NCBI GenBank assembly: GCA_017467885.1
Contig: JAFUKC010000029.1
Span: forward strand, 62,001 to 126,000
Origin: Bacteroidaceae bacterium
GTDB lineage: Bacteria; Bacteroidota; Bacteroidia; Bacteroidales; Bacteroidaceae
Direction of reading: 5' to 3'
Length of the DNA stretch: 64,000 nt
The translations under genes and the position numbers were made by a program. Position 1 is the stretch's first letter, and each line of letters starts with the position of its first letter. Under the pieces are notes generated by a model. The model had not been told where the DNA came from. It did no database searches and saw only the letters and a program-made list of their open reading frames with translations. Positions 8,707 to 18,562 of this stretch are shown one piece after another.

Positions 8707-10526
8707 TGAACAAAGAGGAGCGCAACAAAAAAGAAGGATACCTAAAAGGTATAATCAGCAACCTGCCCGAAACACCCGGATGTTACCAATATTTGAACGA
8801 AGAGGGCGTTATAATATATGTAGGAAAAGCAAAAAACCTTAAACGTCGCGTATCCTCCTACTTCAACAAAGAGCAGCAATCGCTGAAGACCCGATTGCTT
8901 GTAGCAAAAATAGCAGACATAAAATACATTGTAGTAAATAGCGAGACCGACGCCCTTTTGCTTGAGAACAATCTCATAAAAAGGCATAAGCCTCGCTATA
9001 ATGTTTTGCTTAAGGACGACAAGACTTATCCATCTATATGCATTAGCAACGATTATTTTCCAAAAATATTCAAAACTCGAAAAATAGTACGGGGAGCCGG
9101 CCGATATTTCGGGCCCTATAGCAACACCGGTGCATTGAACGCTTTACTTAAGCTTATAAAGGAACTATATCCGTTAAGAAATTGCAACCTGAATATAACA
9201 CCCGAGGGAGTGAGAGAAGGCAAATACAGCCCCTGTCTCGAATATCAAATAAAGAACTGCTGTGCACCATGCATAGGAAAAGCCGGCCGGGACGACTATC
9301 TTAAATACATCGATGCAGTAACAAGCATACTAAAGGGAGATATACGAAAAGTAGAGGAAATGCTCGTTTCCGAGATGCGTTATGAGGCCGGGAAGATGAA
9401 CTTCGAGGAAGCACAAAAACTAAAGATTAAATACCGGTTGATTGAGAATTTCCGTACGCGAAGCGAGGTTGTAAGCTCAATATACCACAATCTTGATGTA
9501 TTCAACATTGAAAGCGACGACAAAAGTGCATTCATAAATTTCCTTCATATAACAAATGGTTGTATAAACCAGGCATTCACCATAGAATATAAAAAAAGAC
9601 TCGATGAAAGCGACGAAGAACTGCTGACAATGGGTATAATCGAGATGCGCGAACGCTTTGGCAGCAATGCGAAAGAGATTATATTGCCATTCATGATAAA
9701 CATGCCACCCGAAAATACAACCATCACCGTTCCGCATAAAGGCGAAAAAATGAACCTTCTGTCATTATCGAAACTGAATGTCAAGCAGTATAAGGCCGAC
9801 AGGATGAAACAGGAGGAGAAGTTGAACCCCGAACAAAAGACCACACGTCTGATGCATGAAATACAAGAAGCGTTGCAGATGGAAAAACTACCCGCAATAA
9901 TCGAATGTTTCGATAACTCGAACATACAAGGTTGCGATGCTGTAGCAGCATGCGTGGTATTTAAGAAATTAAAACCATCGAAGAAAGATTACAGAAAATA
10001 TAATATAAAAACTGTAATCGGAGCCGACGACTATGAATCTATGCGCGAAGTGACAAGACGACGCTACACAAGAGCCATGGAAGAAGGCACCCCACTACCC
10101 AACCTTATATTAGCCGATGGTGGAAAAGGACAAATGCAAGCAATAAGAGATGTGGTGGAAGGAGAGCTTGGTTTGCAGATTCCTATTGCCGGACTTGTAA
10201 AAGATGGCAGGCACCGCACATCGGAACTTATCATCGGTGCAAACGGAGAGAGTATCGGATTAAAACAACAAACAGCACTTTTTCGGCTTATGACTCATAT
10301 ACAGGACGAAGTCCATCGCTTTGCAATAAGTTTCCATCGTGACAAACGCAGCAAACGACAGACCAAATCGGAACTGGATACAATAAAAGGCATAGGTGAA
10401 AAAAGCAAACAGTTGTTGTTGCAACACTTCAAAAGCGTAAAACGAATAAAAGCAGCAAGCAAAGAGGAGATTTCTGCAATCGTTGGAAATGCAAAGGCAG
10501 AAAATCTTATTAATGCCTTGAAATAA
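8706..10526 (+). CDS. uvrC: excinuclease ABC subunit C
   Basis: 606 aa nuclease of nucleotide excision repair; cuts both sides of a lesion after UvrA and UvrB loading. In order: GIY-YIG domain (about 15-95; GCYQYLN and VIIYVGKAKNLKRRV), a cysteine cluster around 155-190 (PLRNCN, YSPC, NCCAPC) matching the reported UvrC iron-sulfur ligands, a UVR motif, an RNase H-like nuclease domain (ECFDNSNIQG, and LILADGGKGQ) and a C-terminal helix-hairpin-helix region (IKGIGEKSKQLLL). Full length. Translationally coupled to apt. A promoter for dtd lies over its last codons. Confidence 0.97.
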   Translation: MNKEERNKKEGYLKGIISNLPETPGCYQYLNEEGVIIYVGKAKNLKRRVSSYFNKEQQSLKTRLLVAKIADIKYIVVNSETDALLLENNLIKRHKPRYNVLLKDDKTYPSICISNDYFPKIFKTRKIVRGAGRYFGPYSNTGALNALLKLIKELYPLRNCNLNITPEGVREGKYSPCLEYQIKNCCAPCIGKAGRDDYLKYIDAVTSILKGDIRKVEEMLVSEMRYEAGKMNFEEAQKLKIKYRLIENFRTRSEVVSSIYHNLDVFNIESDDKSAFINFLHITNGCINQAFTIEYKKRLDESDEELLTMGIIEMRERFGSNAKEIILPFMINMPPENTTITVPHKGEKMNLLSLSKLNVKQYKADRMKQEEKLNPEQKTTRLMHEIQEALQMEKLPAIIECFDNSNIQGCDAVAACVVFKKLKPSKKDYRKYNIKTVIGADDYESMREVTRRRYTRAMEEGTPLPNLILADGGKGQMQAIRDVVEGELGLQIPIAGLVKDGRHRTSELIIGANGESIGLKQQTALFRLMTHIQDEVHRFAISFHRDKRSKRQTKSELDTIKGIGEKSKQLLLQHFKSVKRIKAASKEEISAIVGNAKAENLINALK

Positions 10527-10548
10527 CCATAACAATTTAATATCTTCG
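10517..10548 (+). promoter_or_regulatory. candidate internal promoter for dtd
   Basis: CTTG (10517-10520), 20 bp, then TATCTTCG (10541-10548); each box has one mismatch to TTTG and TAnnTTTG. It lies across the uvrC stop codon, 49 nt before dtd. The same TATCTTCG box precedes other genes in this window. Confidence 0.5.
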
Positions 10549-10596
10549 CAAAACCTCATGAAGAAACCGAGTACTTGTTAATGTAAAGCATTAGAA

Positions 10597-11049
10597 ATGA
10601 GAATATTAATACAAAGAGTAAAAAAAGCATCCGTAAGCATCAAAGGCAAGGTTAATTCATTTATTAACAATGGATTACTTGTTTTTGTCGGTATATGTGA
10701 ACAAGACAAAGACGAAGATATCGAATGGCTGACAAAGAAAATTGCCAACATCCGTCTTTTTGACGATGAAAACGGTGTAATGAACAAATCTGTAACAGAA
10801 ATAGATGGAGAGATATTAGCCGTCAGCCAATTCACCCTTATGGCCGCAACAAAAAAAGGCAACCGCCCATCATATATAAAAGCTGCAAAGCCCGAAATAT
10901 CCATTCCACTGTACGAACAATTTTGCAAAGAACTATCTGCTGCAGTAAACAAACCCATAGCAACAGGTGTGTTCGGTGCCGATATGAAAGTGGAATTGAT
11001 AAATGACGGCCCCGTAACAATATTCATAGATTCAAAAAACCGAGAGTAA
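10597..11049 (+). CDS. dtd: D-aminoacyl-tRNA deacylase
   Basis: 150 aa. Hydrolyses D-amino acids (and glycine mischarged on tRNA-Ala) from tRNA, guarding translation in the cytoplasm. Both active-site signatures are visible: SQFTL (77-81) and the cross-subunit GPVTI (138-142, the Gly-cisPro type motif). Length is typical of the Dtd1 family. Directly followed by the MazG-like gene with no gap. Confidence 0.95.
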   Translation: MRILIQRVKKASVSIKGKVNSFINNGLLVFVGICEQDKDEDIEWLTKKIANIRLFDDENGVMNKSVTEIDGEILAVSQFTLMAATKKGNRPSYIKAAKPEISIPLYEQFCKELSAAVNKPIATGVFGADMKVELINDGPVTIFIDSKNRE

Positions 11050-11373
11050 ATGACAATAAAAGAGGCGCAGAAAAGCGTAGACAATTGGATTAAACAATAT
11101 GGTGTACGCTACTTCAACGAAATGACAAATATGGCAATACTTGCCGAGGAAGTAGGTGAAGTTGCACGTATAATGGCACGTAAATATGGCGAACAATCGT
11201 TTAAAGCAGATGAAAAATGCGAACTATCCGACGAGCTTGCCGATGTACTTTGGGTGCTTATATGTATTGCCAACCAAACAGGTACAGATCTTACCGAAGC
11301 ATTCTTGAAAAACATCGATAAAAAAACAAAACGTGATAACAAAAGACATATTAACAACACTAAACTTATATAA
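11050..11373 (+). CDS. MazG-like nucleotide pyrophosphohydrolase
   Basis: 107 aa, a single all-alpha NTP pyrophosphatase domain. The metal-binding pattern is clear: EEVGE (about 34-38) with ELSDELADVLW (57-67), i.e. the ExxE...ExxD layout of MazG-type enzymes. Such short proteins hydrolyse (d)NTPs to monophosphates and often clean up non-canonical nucleotides. Starts on the base after the dtd stop and lies 2 bp before deoC, so it is co-transcribed. Substrate unknown. Confidence 0.85.
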   Translation: MTIKEAQKSVDNWIKQYGVRYFNEMTNMAILAEEVGEVARIMARKYGEQSFKADEKCELSDELADVLWVLICIANQTGTDLTEAFLKNIDKKTKRDNKRHINNTKLI

Positions 11374-11375
11374 TT

Positions 11376-12311
11376 ATGGGAGAACATTGCAATTGCGGTT
11401 GTGGTGAGCATCACCACCATGCCGAAGAGGAGAGCAGATACGACTATGTACTTGCAGAGTACACACCGGCAATGAACGACGAAGACGTTGCCTCTAAAGT
11501 GAAACAACTCATCGATGAAAAGGTAGAAAAAAACAATACCATCGAGGTTAAGAAACTTCTTTTCAGCTGCATAGACTTAACTACCCTCAAGTGCACAGAC
11601 AGTGAAGAGAGCGTCTTGAAATTTACCGAGAAGGTAAACGAATTTGAAGAAAAATTCCCCGACCTACCTTCTGTTGCTGCCATCTGCGTGTATCCAAACT
11701 TTGCCAAAATTGTAAGCGAATCGCTGGAAGTAGAGAGTGTGGGTATAGCATGTGTTTCGGGAGGCTTCCCTTCATCACAAACATTTCAAGAGATTAAGGT
11801 AGCAGAAACCGCAATGGCCTTGCATGACGGTGCAAGTGAAATTGATATTGTATTAAGTGTCGGTAAGTTCTTAAGTGGCGATTACGAAGGCCTATGCGAC
11901 GAGATACAGGAACTTAAGAGTGTGTGCGGAGAAAAACACCTTAAAGTAATCTTGGAAACAGGGGCACTTAAGAGTGCCGAAAATATTAAAAAAGCATCGA
12001 TTCTTTCGATATATTCCGGTGCCGACTTTATTAAAACATCAACAGGAAAAGAATCACCGGCAGCTACACCCGAAGCAGCCTATGTAATGTGCAACACCAT
12101 TAAAGAGTATTATGCAAAGACCGGCAACAAAATCGGCTTTAAACCGGCCGGAGGAATAAACTCTGTGCACGATGCCCTCGTGTACTACACAATAGTGAAA
12201 GAGATTCTTGGCGAGGAGTGGCTCACAAACAAATTATTCCGTTTGGGAACAAGCCGACTTGCCAACCTTCTACTTGGCGAAATTATAGAAAAAGAGATAA
12301 AGTTCTTCTAA
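11376..12311 (+). CDS. deoC: deoxyribose-phosphate aldolase with His/Cys-rich N-terminal tail
   Basis: 311 aa. Splits 2-deoxyribose-5-phosphate into glyceraldehyde-3-phosphate and acetaldehyde in deoxynucleoside catabolism. The TIM-barrel has the Schiff-base lysine Lys220 in DFIKTSTGK, the assisting lysine in GFKPAGGI, and the EIDIV segment (155-159). It is longer than the E. coli enzyme (about 260 aa) because of an N-terminal extension of about 45 residues starting with three Cys and five His in the first 15 positions (HCNCGCGEHHHH), which looks like a metal-binding tail. Last gene of the mnmG operon; a bidirectional terminator follows. Confidence 0.95.
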   Translation: MGEHCNCGCGEHHHHAEEESRYDYVLAEYTPAMNDEDVASKVKQLIDEKVEKNNTIEVKKLLFSCIDLTTLKCTDSEESVLKFTEKVNEFEEKFPDLPSVAAICVYPNFAKIVSESLEVESVGIACVSGGFPSSQTFQEIKVAETAMALHDGASEIDIVLSVGKFLSGDYEGLCDEIQELKSVCGEKHLKVILETGALKSAENIKKASILSIYSGADFIKTSTGKESPAATPEAAYVMCNTIKEYYAKTGNKIGFKPAGGINSVHDALVYYTIVKEILGEEWLTNKLFRLGTSRLANLLLGEIIEKEIKFF

Positions 12312-12345
12312 ATAAATCTTCGGAGGAGAGCATAGTATACAACGT

Positions 12346-12373
12346 AAAAATAGCACCAATTGGTGCTATTTTT
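12346..12373. terminator. bidirectional terminator between deoC and the polyprenyl synthase gene
   Basis: Arms 12346-12359 and 12360-12373 are perfect complements (core TAGCACC/GGTGCTA) with A-runs and T-runs at both ends, so it can stop transcription from either side. The stop codon of the minus-strand gene lies inside the right arm. Confidence 0.85.
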
Positions 12374-13340
12374 TTCTATTTATAGAATAATCGAGATAAC
12401 TCTCCAATGCCACTCGGCAATCATCGGGAATACCGGGTGGCAACGCCGATAACGCCTCGGAACGGAACGTATCGATACGTTCCAAAGCATAATCGATTCC
12501 ACCGAAGTTTTTCGAAAATTCTATAAGTTCAGAAATCTCCTCTTCATGCAACGTATCACCACCCTGCAATTTTGTATTCAAACGCGCAACCGCAGGTTCT
12601 TGCAATGTACGCAATACGTACAAAGCGGGAAGTGTTATTTTCCCCTCTCGCATATCGCTGCCTGTAGGCTTGCCTATATTGGAATCGAAGTAATCGAATA
12701 TATCATCTCTAATTTGGAAACAGATACCAAGCAATTCGCCAAAACGTTCGTAACCGGCAGCCACAGCCGAATCAACACCGGCCGAAAGGGCACCCAATTT
12801 TCCACAACAGGCAAACAATGCTGCAGTCTTGCGACGTATCATCTCTAAATAATTTTCTTCGCAGAAACCACCACTTTTTTGAAATTGCAACTGCATCATC
12901 TCACCACTCGACAAAGCCCTGCCAACGTCGGACAAAGTCTCGATAATTTCGATGTTTTTTGTTTTTGCAATACAGTTCAACGACGAAGAAAAAAGATAAT
13001 CACCTGTGAGTATTGCCACCCTGTTCGAATAAACCGCATTAAGAGAAGGCTGTCCACGACGCATATCACTCTCGTCTATAACATCGTCATGCAACAAACT
13101 TGCAGTATGCAGTAACTCCAAAGCTGCAGCAGCCGAGAACGTCGCATCGCAAACATTGCCACAACTCTTCGCTGCAAGCAATACAAGGATGGGACGCATC
13201 ATTTTGCCTACTGTATCGCCGACGTAGACCAATGCCTCGTTCAATATCGGAATATCACTGCTCAACACACCGGAATAGTAGTTTTTGAAAGCAGCTAATT
13301 CCGTTTTCACAGGTGCCTGAATTATCTCTTTTATATCCAT
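12366..13340 (-). CDS. all-trans polyprenyl diphosphate synthase
   Basis: 324 aa, all-alpha isoprenoid synthase fold. It adds isopentenyl diphosphate to an allylic primer to make a long chain, most likely the menaquinone side chain that feeds the fumarate reductase encoded nearby. First aspartate-rich motif DDVID (85-89) followed by MRRG, and second motif DDIFD (212-216), are intact. The Ala/Ser at the positions before the first motif suggests a long-chain product, but length cannot be told by eye. Single-gene transcription unit; TACTTTTG (13388-13381, minus) is a possible -7 box. Confidence 0.9.
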   Translation of the reverse strand: MDIKEIIQAPVKTELAAFKNYYSGVLSSDIPILNEALVYVGDTVGKMMRPILVLLAAKSCGNVCDATFSAAAALELLHTASLLHDDVIDESDMRRGQPSLNAVYSNRVAILTGDYLFSSSLNCIAKTKNIEIIETLSDVGRALSSGEMMQLQFQKSGGFCEENYLEMIRRKTAALFACCGKLGALSAGVDSAVAAGYERFGELLGICFQIRDDIFDYFDSNIGKPTGSDMREGKITLPALYVLRTLQEPAVARLNTKLQGGDTLHEEEISELIEFSKNFGGIDYALERIDTFRSEALSALPPGIPDDCRVALESYLDYSINRKK

Positions 13341-13464
13341 TATCTGTTTAATGAAAAAGATGTACTGCCTTTGCCGAAAACAAAAGTAGTTGCGAAAGTA
13401 ATAAAAAAGAATAGGATTAGTAGTAAATTTTATCTATTTTTACATTCGATTAAGAAATTATAAA

Positions 13465-16302
13465 ATGGAAAAACTCTTTTTACTCGATGCATACGCCCTT
13501 ATCTATCGTGCATATTACGCCATGATAAGGAACCCACGTATCAACTCCAAAGGATTCAATACCTCGGCAATATTGGGCTTTATAAACACGCTTGAAGATG
13601 TCATAAAGAAGGAGAATCCCACACATATAGGTATTGCCTTCGACCCTAAAGGAAAAACATTCAGACACGAAGCCTACGAGCAATATAAAGCACAACGCGA
13701 AGAGACGCCCGAGGTGATAAGAGAATCGGTACCCGCGATAAAAGAGTTTATAAAGGCCTACAACATTCCAATCCTTGAGGTAGCCGGATTCGAAGCCGAC
13801 GATGTTGTGGGAACATTGGCAAAACAAGCCGAAAAAAGAGGTATCCTGACGTACATGATGACCCCCGACAAGGATTACGGACAACTTGTTTCGGAAAATG
13901 TACTGATATATCGCCCCAAATATGGCGATAAAGAGTACGAAGTGATGGGGCCCGAGCGTGTAAAAGAGAAATTTGGCGTAGAAACCACCGAGCAGATAAT
14001 AGATTTACTGGGACTAATGGGCGACTCGAGCGATAATATCCCCGGTTGCCCGGGAGTAGGCGAAAAAACTGCCCAAAAACTTATAAGCCGCTTCGGCAGT
14101 ATCGAGAACATTCTTGCAAACACAGAAGAGATAACCGGTTCACTGCAGAAAAGAATCGAAGAAAACAGGGAAAAAATCATTTTCAGCAAATTCCTTGCAA
14201 CGATAAAAACCGATGTTCCCATCGAACTTGACATGGAAACACTTAAACGGGAACCGGCAAACGAAAGCAAACTTAATGAACTGTTCGATTATTATGAGCT
14301 TCGCGCACTAAAGGAGAGAGTAAAAAAAACACAACAGTCCACCACCCTCTTCAGCGATGCCGACAATAACACCGATTACAATAACAATAACAAAACCGAC
14401 GGCACAAAAACAGCCGACAACAATGATTTTAAAGGCACTCTGTTTGATTTATTTCCCGACCAATCCCCGGGCGACGAAAAAAAATCGAGCCATTTTAGCT
14501 TAAAAGACACACCTCACACCTATAAACTAATTGATAATGAGGAAGAAATAGGTAAATTAGCCTATGTAATAAAAAATTGTGAAACTGTATGCATAGATAC
14601 AGAGACAACAAGCACCAATGCAATCAATGCCGAATTGGTAGGAATAAGCATGGCAGTTAAGGAGGGAGAAGCCTTTTACATTCCAATTTCGGTCAACCGC
14701 GAAGAGGCTATGAAAAGATTGCAGCTGCTTCGAGATATATTCGAGGACGAGCACACAACAAAAGTCGGACAGAATATTAAATACGACCTCACCGTACTTG
14801 CCAACTACGGAGTGGAACTGAAAGGTAAAATGTTCGATACCATGATAGCACATTATGTACTGCAGCCCGAACTTTATCATGGCATGGACTATCTGGCCGA
14901 AATATATCTCGGTTACGATACAATAAAAATAGAAACCTTGATAGGCGAAAAAGGAAAGCATCAAAAAAATATGCGCGATATCGACCCGAAAGATATTTGC
15001 GACTATGCATGCGAAGATGCCGATGTCACCCTGAAACTGAAAAATATTTTAGAGAAAGAATTACAAAAAGAGGGAATAGAGAAATTGTTCTACGAAATTG
15101 AGATGCCACTTGTTCCTGTACTTGCATACATGGAACGTAACGGAGCACGCATCGACAGTGCAACGCTTAAGGATACATCACAGCTTTTAAGCAAGCGTAT
15201 GCACAACATCGAGGAAGAAATATACAGGCTTGCAGGAGAAACCTTCAATATTGCATCGCCACGACAGGTTGGAGATGTTTTATTTGGAAAACTGAAAATT
15301 GTAGACAAACCTAAAAAAACCAAGACAGGACAATTCGTAACATCCGAGGATGTGCTTGCACAATTACAGAACCGCCACCCCATCGTAAAAAGCATTCTGC
15401 AATATCGAGGACTGAAAAAACTGTTAAGCACATATATCGATGCACTGCCCGGACTGATAAACCCCTCGACCGGAAAAATACACACCTCGTACAATCAAAC
15501 GGTAACTGCCACCGGACGATTAAGTTCGAGCAACCCCAACCTGCAGAATATTCCCATACGCGACGAAGACGGTAAAGAGGTTCGGAAAGCATTCGTTCCC
15601 GAGCCTGGTTGCCTTTTCTTCTCGGCCGACTATTCTCAAATTGAATTGCGCATAATGGCTCATTTGAGCGGCGATAAGAATATGATTGAGGATTTCCGCA
15701 GCGGATATGATATTCACGCTGCTACAGCCGCCAAAATATACAAGAAACCTATTGACGAGGTTACAAGAGAGGAACGCAACAAAGCAAAAGTTGCCAATTT
15801 CGGAATAATATACGGAATATCGGTCTTTGGATTGGCCGAACGAATGAATGTAGAACGTCGCGAGGCAAAATTACTTATCGACAACTATTTCGAAACATAT
15901 AACGGTGTACACGATTACATAGAGAAGTGCAAGGAAGAGGCAAGGAAGAAGGGATATGTAGAAACAATATTCAACCGCAAACGATTCCTTCCCGATATAA
16001 ATTCGCACAACGCCGTAGTACGCGGATATGCTGAACGAAATGCCGTAAATGCACCCATCCAGGGTAGCGCAGCCGATATAATAAAGGTTGCAATGGTAAA
16101 CATCTACCGCCGTATGAAAGCTGAAGGATTACGCTCGACCATGATATTGCAGGTGCACGATGAGCTTAATTTCAATGTTGTACCCGAGGAAAAAGATATC
16201 ATACAGACATTGGTAATAGAAGAGATGCAGAATGCTGTTGAGATGAATGTACCGCTCATTGCCGATTCCGGCTGGGGTAACAATTGGTTGGAAGCACATT
16301 AG
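13465..16302 (+). CDS. polA: DNA polymerase I
   Basis: 945 aa. Removes RNA primers and fills gaps in replication and repair. Three parts: N-terminal 5'-3' exonuclease (about 1-290; DAYALIYRAYYA, FEADDVVGTLA, GDSSDNIPG); 3'-5' proofreading domain (about 345-540) with the acidic residues kept (CIDTETTS, NIKYDL, YACEDADVT), so proofreading looks active; and the family A polymerase domain (about 570-945) with DYSQIELRIMAH, the O-helix RNKAKVANFGIIYG and QVHDELNF. A low-complexity Asn/Asp-rich linker lies near 295-325. Five bases before the acyltransferase gene. Confidence 0.97.
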   Translation: MEKLFLLDAYALIYRAYYAMIRNPRINSKGFNTSAILGFINTLEDVIKKENPTHIGIAFDPKGKTFRHEAYEQYKAQREETPEVIRESVPAIKEFIKAYNIPILEVAGFEADDVVGTLAKQAEKRGILTYMMTPDKDYGQLVSENVLIYRPKYGDKEYEVMGPERVKEKFGVETTEQIIDLLGLMGDSSDNIPGCPGVGEKTAQKLISRFGSIENILANTEEITGSLQKRIEENREKIIFSKFLATIKTDVPIELDMETLKREPANESKLNELFDYYELRALKERVKKTQQSTTLFSDADNNTDYNNNNKTDGTKTADNNDFKGTLFDLFPDQSPGDEKKSSHFSLKDTPHTYKLIDNEEEIGKLAYVIKNCETVCIDTETTSTNAINAELVGISMAVKEGEAFYIPISVNREEAMKRLQLLRDIFEDEHTTKVGQNIKYDLTVLANYGVELKGKMFDTMIAHYVLQPELYHGMDYLAEIYLGYDTIKIETLIGEKGKHQKNMRDIDPKDICDYACEDADVTLKLKNILEKELQKEGIEKLFYEIEMPLVPVLAYMERNGARIDSATLKDTSQLLSKRMHNIEEEIYRLAGETFNIASPRQVGDVLFGKLKIVDKPKKTKTGQFVTSEDVLAQLQNRHPIVKSILQYRGLKKLLSTYIDALPGLINPSTGKIHTSYNQTVTATGRLSSSNPNLQNIPIRDEDGKEVRKAFVPEPGCLFFSADYSQIELRIMAHLSGDKNMIEDFRSGYDIHAATAAKIYKKPIDEVTREERNKAKVANFGIIYGISVFGLAERMNVERREAKLLIDNYFETYNGVHDYIEKCKEEARKKGYVETIFNRKRFLPDINSHNAVVRGYAERNAVNAPIQGSAADIIKVAMVNIYRRMKAEGLRSTMILQVHDELNFNVVPEEKDIIQTLVIEEMQNAVEMNVPLIADSGWGNNWLEAH

Positions 16303-16307
16303 GAAAT

Positions 16308-17354
16308 ATGACAGAACAGGCAGCAAACAGCACCTCGAAACGAATAGAATATATAGATGCACTACGAGGCTTTACCATGATTTTGGTTGTGGTACAGCAC
16401 GTTGCATCGTTCTATTTTGATGTAACTGTAGAATCGGTTTCAGTTCATCACTATCTGCAGCAGATACGCATGCCACTGTTCTTTTTCATAAGCGGTTTCG
16501 TGTTTTTCAAGAACGACGAATATTGGAACATCGGCAACGCCACCCGTTTCATAAAAAAGAAATTCATTGTACAGATAATATCCCCCACACTGTTCATGCT
16601 GCTGTATGTAATATACAGAGAGGCAGCGATAGAAGATGCCCTGTTCAGCAGATATAAATACAGCTATTGGTTCACCTACACCCTGTTCCAATATTTTATA
16701 TTCTACCTTATTGCCCAACAGGTTATTGGAATATTCAAAATGAAATCGCCTGCAAGCGACGGCATACTGCTTCTTTTTACCCTGTTTGTATGCTTGCTGT
16801 CCACCGATGCCGTATGCAACAGGCTGCCTTGGAACAGCAATGTAAACGAACTATTGGGAACAGCCACATGGCGGCATTTCATATTTTTTATTGCAGGAGT
16901 ATTTGCAAGGAGATATTTCCGGACAGTGGAAAAAATATTGGACAAAACAGCAATTGTCCCACTGTGCATAGTTGTATACATTGTTATGAATATGTTCGAT
17001 AACCGTTCGGATACTTTGACAAGGATTTTATTCTACGTCACAGTGGGAATTTGCGGTGTGATTACCGTTTTTGCCACGTTCCGCAGATACAGAAAAACCG
17101 TTTCGGGCAAAAACAGATTCGGACAAATAATGCAATTTATAGGCCGAAGAACACTCGATATTTATCTGATACATGGATTTTTCATGATAACACCCATACT
17201 TGGTTTTATTTCGGACGTATCGGGCATAAACCCTATTGCGGAATTTTTCCTATCCTATATAATATCGCTTATAATTGTTGCCGCAAGCATAGGAGTAAGC
17301 AGTATAATACGACTTTCACCAACCGCAGCGCGCTTCCTTTTCGGTGCAAAATGA
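16308..17354 (+). CDS. acyltransferase family 3 membrane protein
   Basis: 348 aa with about ten membrane segments. The family (OafA/WecH/NodX type) moves acetyl or other acyl groups onto sugars of surface polysaccharide or peptidoglycan. Seen: RIEYIDALRGFTMILVVVQH (the Arg and the later His are family hallmarks) and MPLFFFISGFVFFKN. The ATG at 16308, 5 bp after polA and with AGGA upstream, is chosen over the TTG at 16284 inside polA, because it begins the typical N-terminus. Likely co-transcribed with polA. Acceptor unknown. Confidence 0.85.
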   Translation: MTEQAANSTSKRIEYIDALRGFTMILVVVQHVASFYFDVTVESVSVHHYLQQIRMPLFFFISGFVFFKNDEYWNIGNATRFIKKKFIVQIISPTLFMLLYVIYREAAIEDALFSRYKYSYWFTYTLFQYFIFYLIAQQVIGIFKMKSPASDGILLLFTLFVCLLSTDAVCNRLPWNSNVNELLGTATWRHFIFFIAGVFARRYFRTVEKILDKTAIVPLCIVVYIVMNMFDNRSDTLTRILFYVTVGICGVITVFATFRRYRKTVSGKNRFGQIMQFIGRRTLDIYLIHGFFMITPILGFISDVSGINPIAEFFLSYIISLIIVAASIGVSSIIRLSPTAARFLFGAK

Positions 17355-17375
17355 CAGATATATATACTTCAGTTA

Positions 17376-17405
17376 ATTGATATTCCAACGTTTTTTGTAA
17401 ATTTG
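17376..17405 (+). promoter_or_regulatory. candidate promoter of ychF
   Basis: -7 box TAAATTTG (17398-17405) is a full TAnnTTTG match; ATTG at 17376-17379 is a one-mismatch -33 box but only 18 bp away. It lies 38 bp before the ychF start. Confidence 0.45.
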
Positions 17406-17442
17406 CCGACATAAATCAGTATTAATATAACAAATTCATAAT

Positions 17443-18546
17443 ATGGCTTTAAAAGCAGGTATAGTTGGCTTGCCCAACGTAGGAAAATCCACACTGTTCA
17501 ATTGCCTGTCGAGTGCAAAAGCACAAGCAGCAAACTTCCCGTTCTGCACCATCGATGCACAGATGGGGCAAATAACCGTTCCCGACGAACGTCTTAACAA
17601 ACTTGCCGAACTTGTACATCCCGGACGCATCGTGCCGGCCACATGCGACATTGTAGACATTGCAGGCCTCGTAAAAGGAGCAAGCAAAGGTGAAGGACTT
17701 GGTAATCAATTCCTTGGGAACATTCGCGAAACAGATGCCATAATACATGTACTTCGTTGTTTTGACAACGACAATATTGTACACGTCGACGGTTCGGTAA
17801 ACCCCGTACGCGACAAGGAGATTATAGACATAGAACTACAGTTGAAAGACCTTGAAACTGTCGAGAACCGCATAAAACGTGTTGAGAAGCAGGCACGCGT
17901 AGGTGGTGACAAACAGGCAAAATTGGAATACGATGTGCTTATGCAATACAAGACTGCATTGGAAGCCGGCAAATCGGCACGTACAGTGACATTCGAAACA
18001 GAGGATGAGCAGACTGTTGCCAAAAACCTTTTCCTGCTTACATCCAAACCTGTTCTGTATGTATGCAACGTTGACGACACATCGGCTGCAAAAGGAAATA
18101 AATATGTAGATGCTGTACGTGAAGCCATAAAAGACGAAAATGCCGAACTGCTTATAATCTCGGCACAAACCGAAGCTGATATTGCCGAGCTCGAAAGCTA
18201 CGAAGAGAAACAGATGTTTCTTGAGGATATGGGATTAAAGGAATCGGGATGCGACCGTCTTATAAAAGCCATTTACAACCTGCTCACACTGCAAACCTTC
18301 ATCACTGCCGGAGAGATGGAAGTCAAAGCATGGACCTTCCGTAAAGGATGGAAAGCACCACAATGTGCAGGTGTAATCCACAGCGACTTTGAAAAGGGAT
18401 TTATTCGTGCCGAGGTAATCAAATACGACGACTACGTGCAATATGGCTCGGAAGCAGCTGTACGCGAAGCAGGAAAAATGGGTGTCGAAGGCAAAGAATA
18501 TGTTGTACAAGATGGCGACATAATGCACTTCCGCTTCAATGTGTAA
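17443..18546 (+). CDS. ychF: redox-regulated ribosome-associated ATPase/GTPase YchF
   Basis: 367 aa Obg-family P-loop protein that binds ribosomes and prefers ATP. G1 loop GLPNVGKST (8-16), G3 DIVDIAG, a coiled-coil insertion near 125-175, and a C-terminal TGS-like domain (KAWTFRKGWKAPQCAGVIHSDF). Length fits the family. The last codons overlap a possible early start of lgt. Confidence 0.95.
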   Translation: MALKAGIVGLPNVGKSTLFNCLSSAKAQAANFPFCTIDAQMGQITVPDERLNKLAELVHPGRIVPATCDIVDIAGLVKGASKGEGLGNQFLGNIRETDAIIHVLRCFDNDNIVHVDGSVNPVRDKEIIDIELQLKDLETVENRIKRVEKQARVGGDKQAKLEYDVLMQYKTALEAGKSARTVTFETEDEQTVAKNLFLLTSKPVLYVCNVDDTSAAKGNKYVDAVREAIKDENAELLIISAQTEADIAELESYEEKQMFLEDMGLKESGCDRLIKAIYNLLTLQTFITAGEMEVKAWTFRKGWKAPQCAGVIHSDFEKGFIRAEVIKYDDYVQYGSEAAVREAGKMGVEGKEYVVQDGDIMHFRFNV

Positions 18547-18562
18547 CCATATACATAATGCA

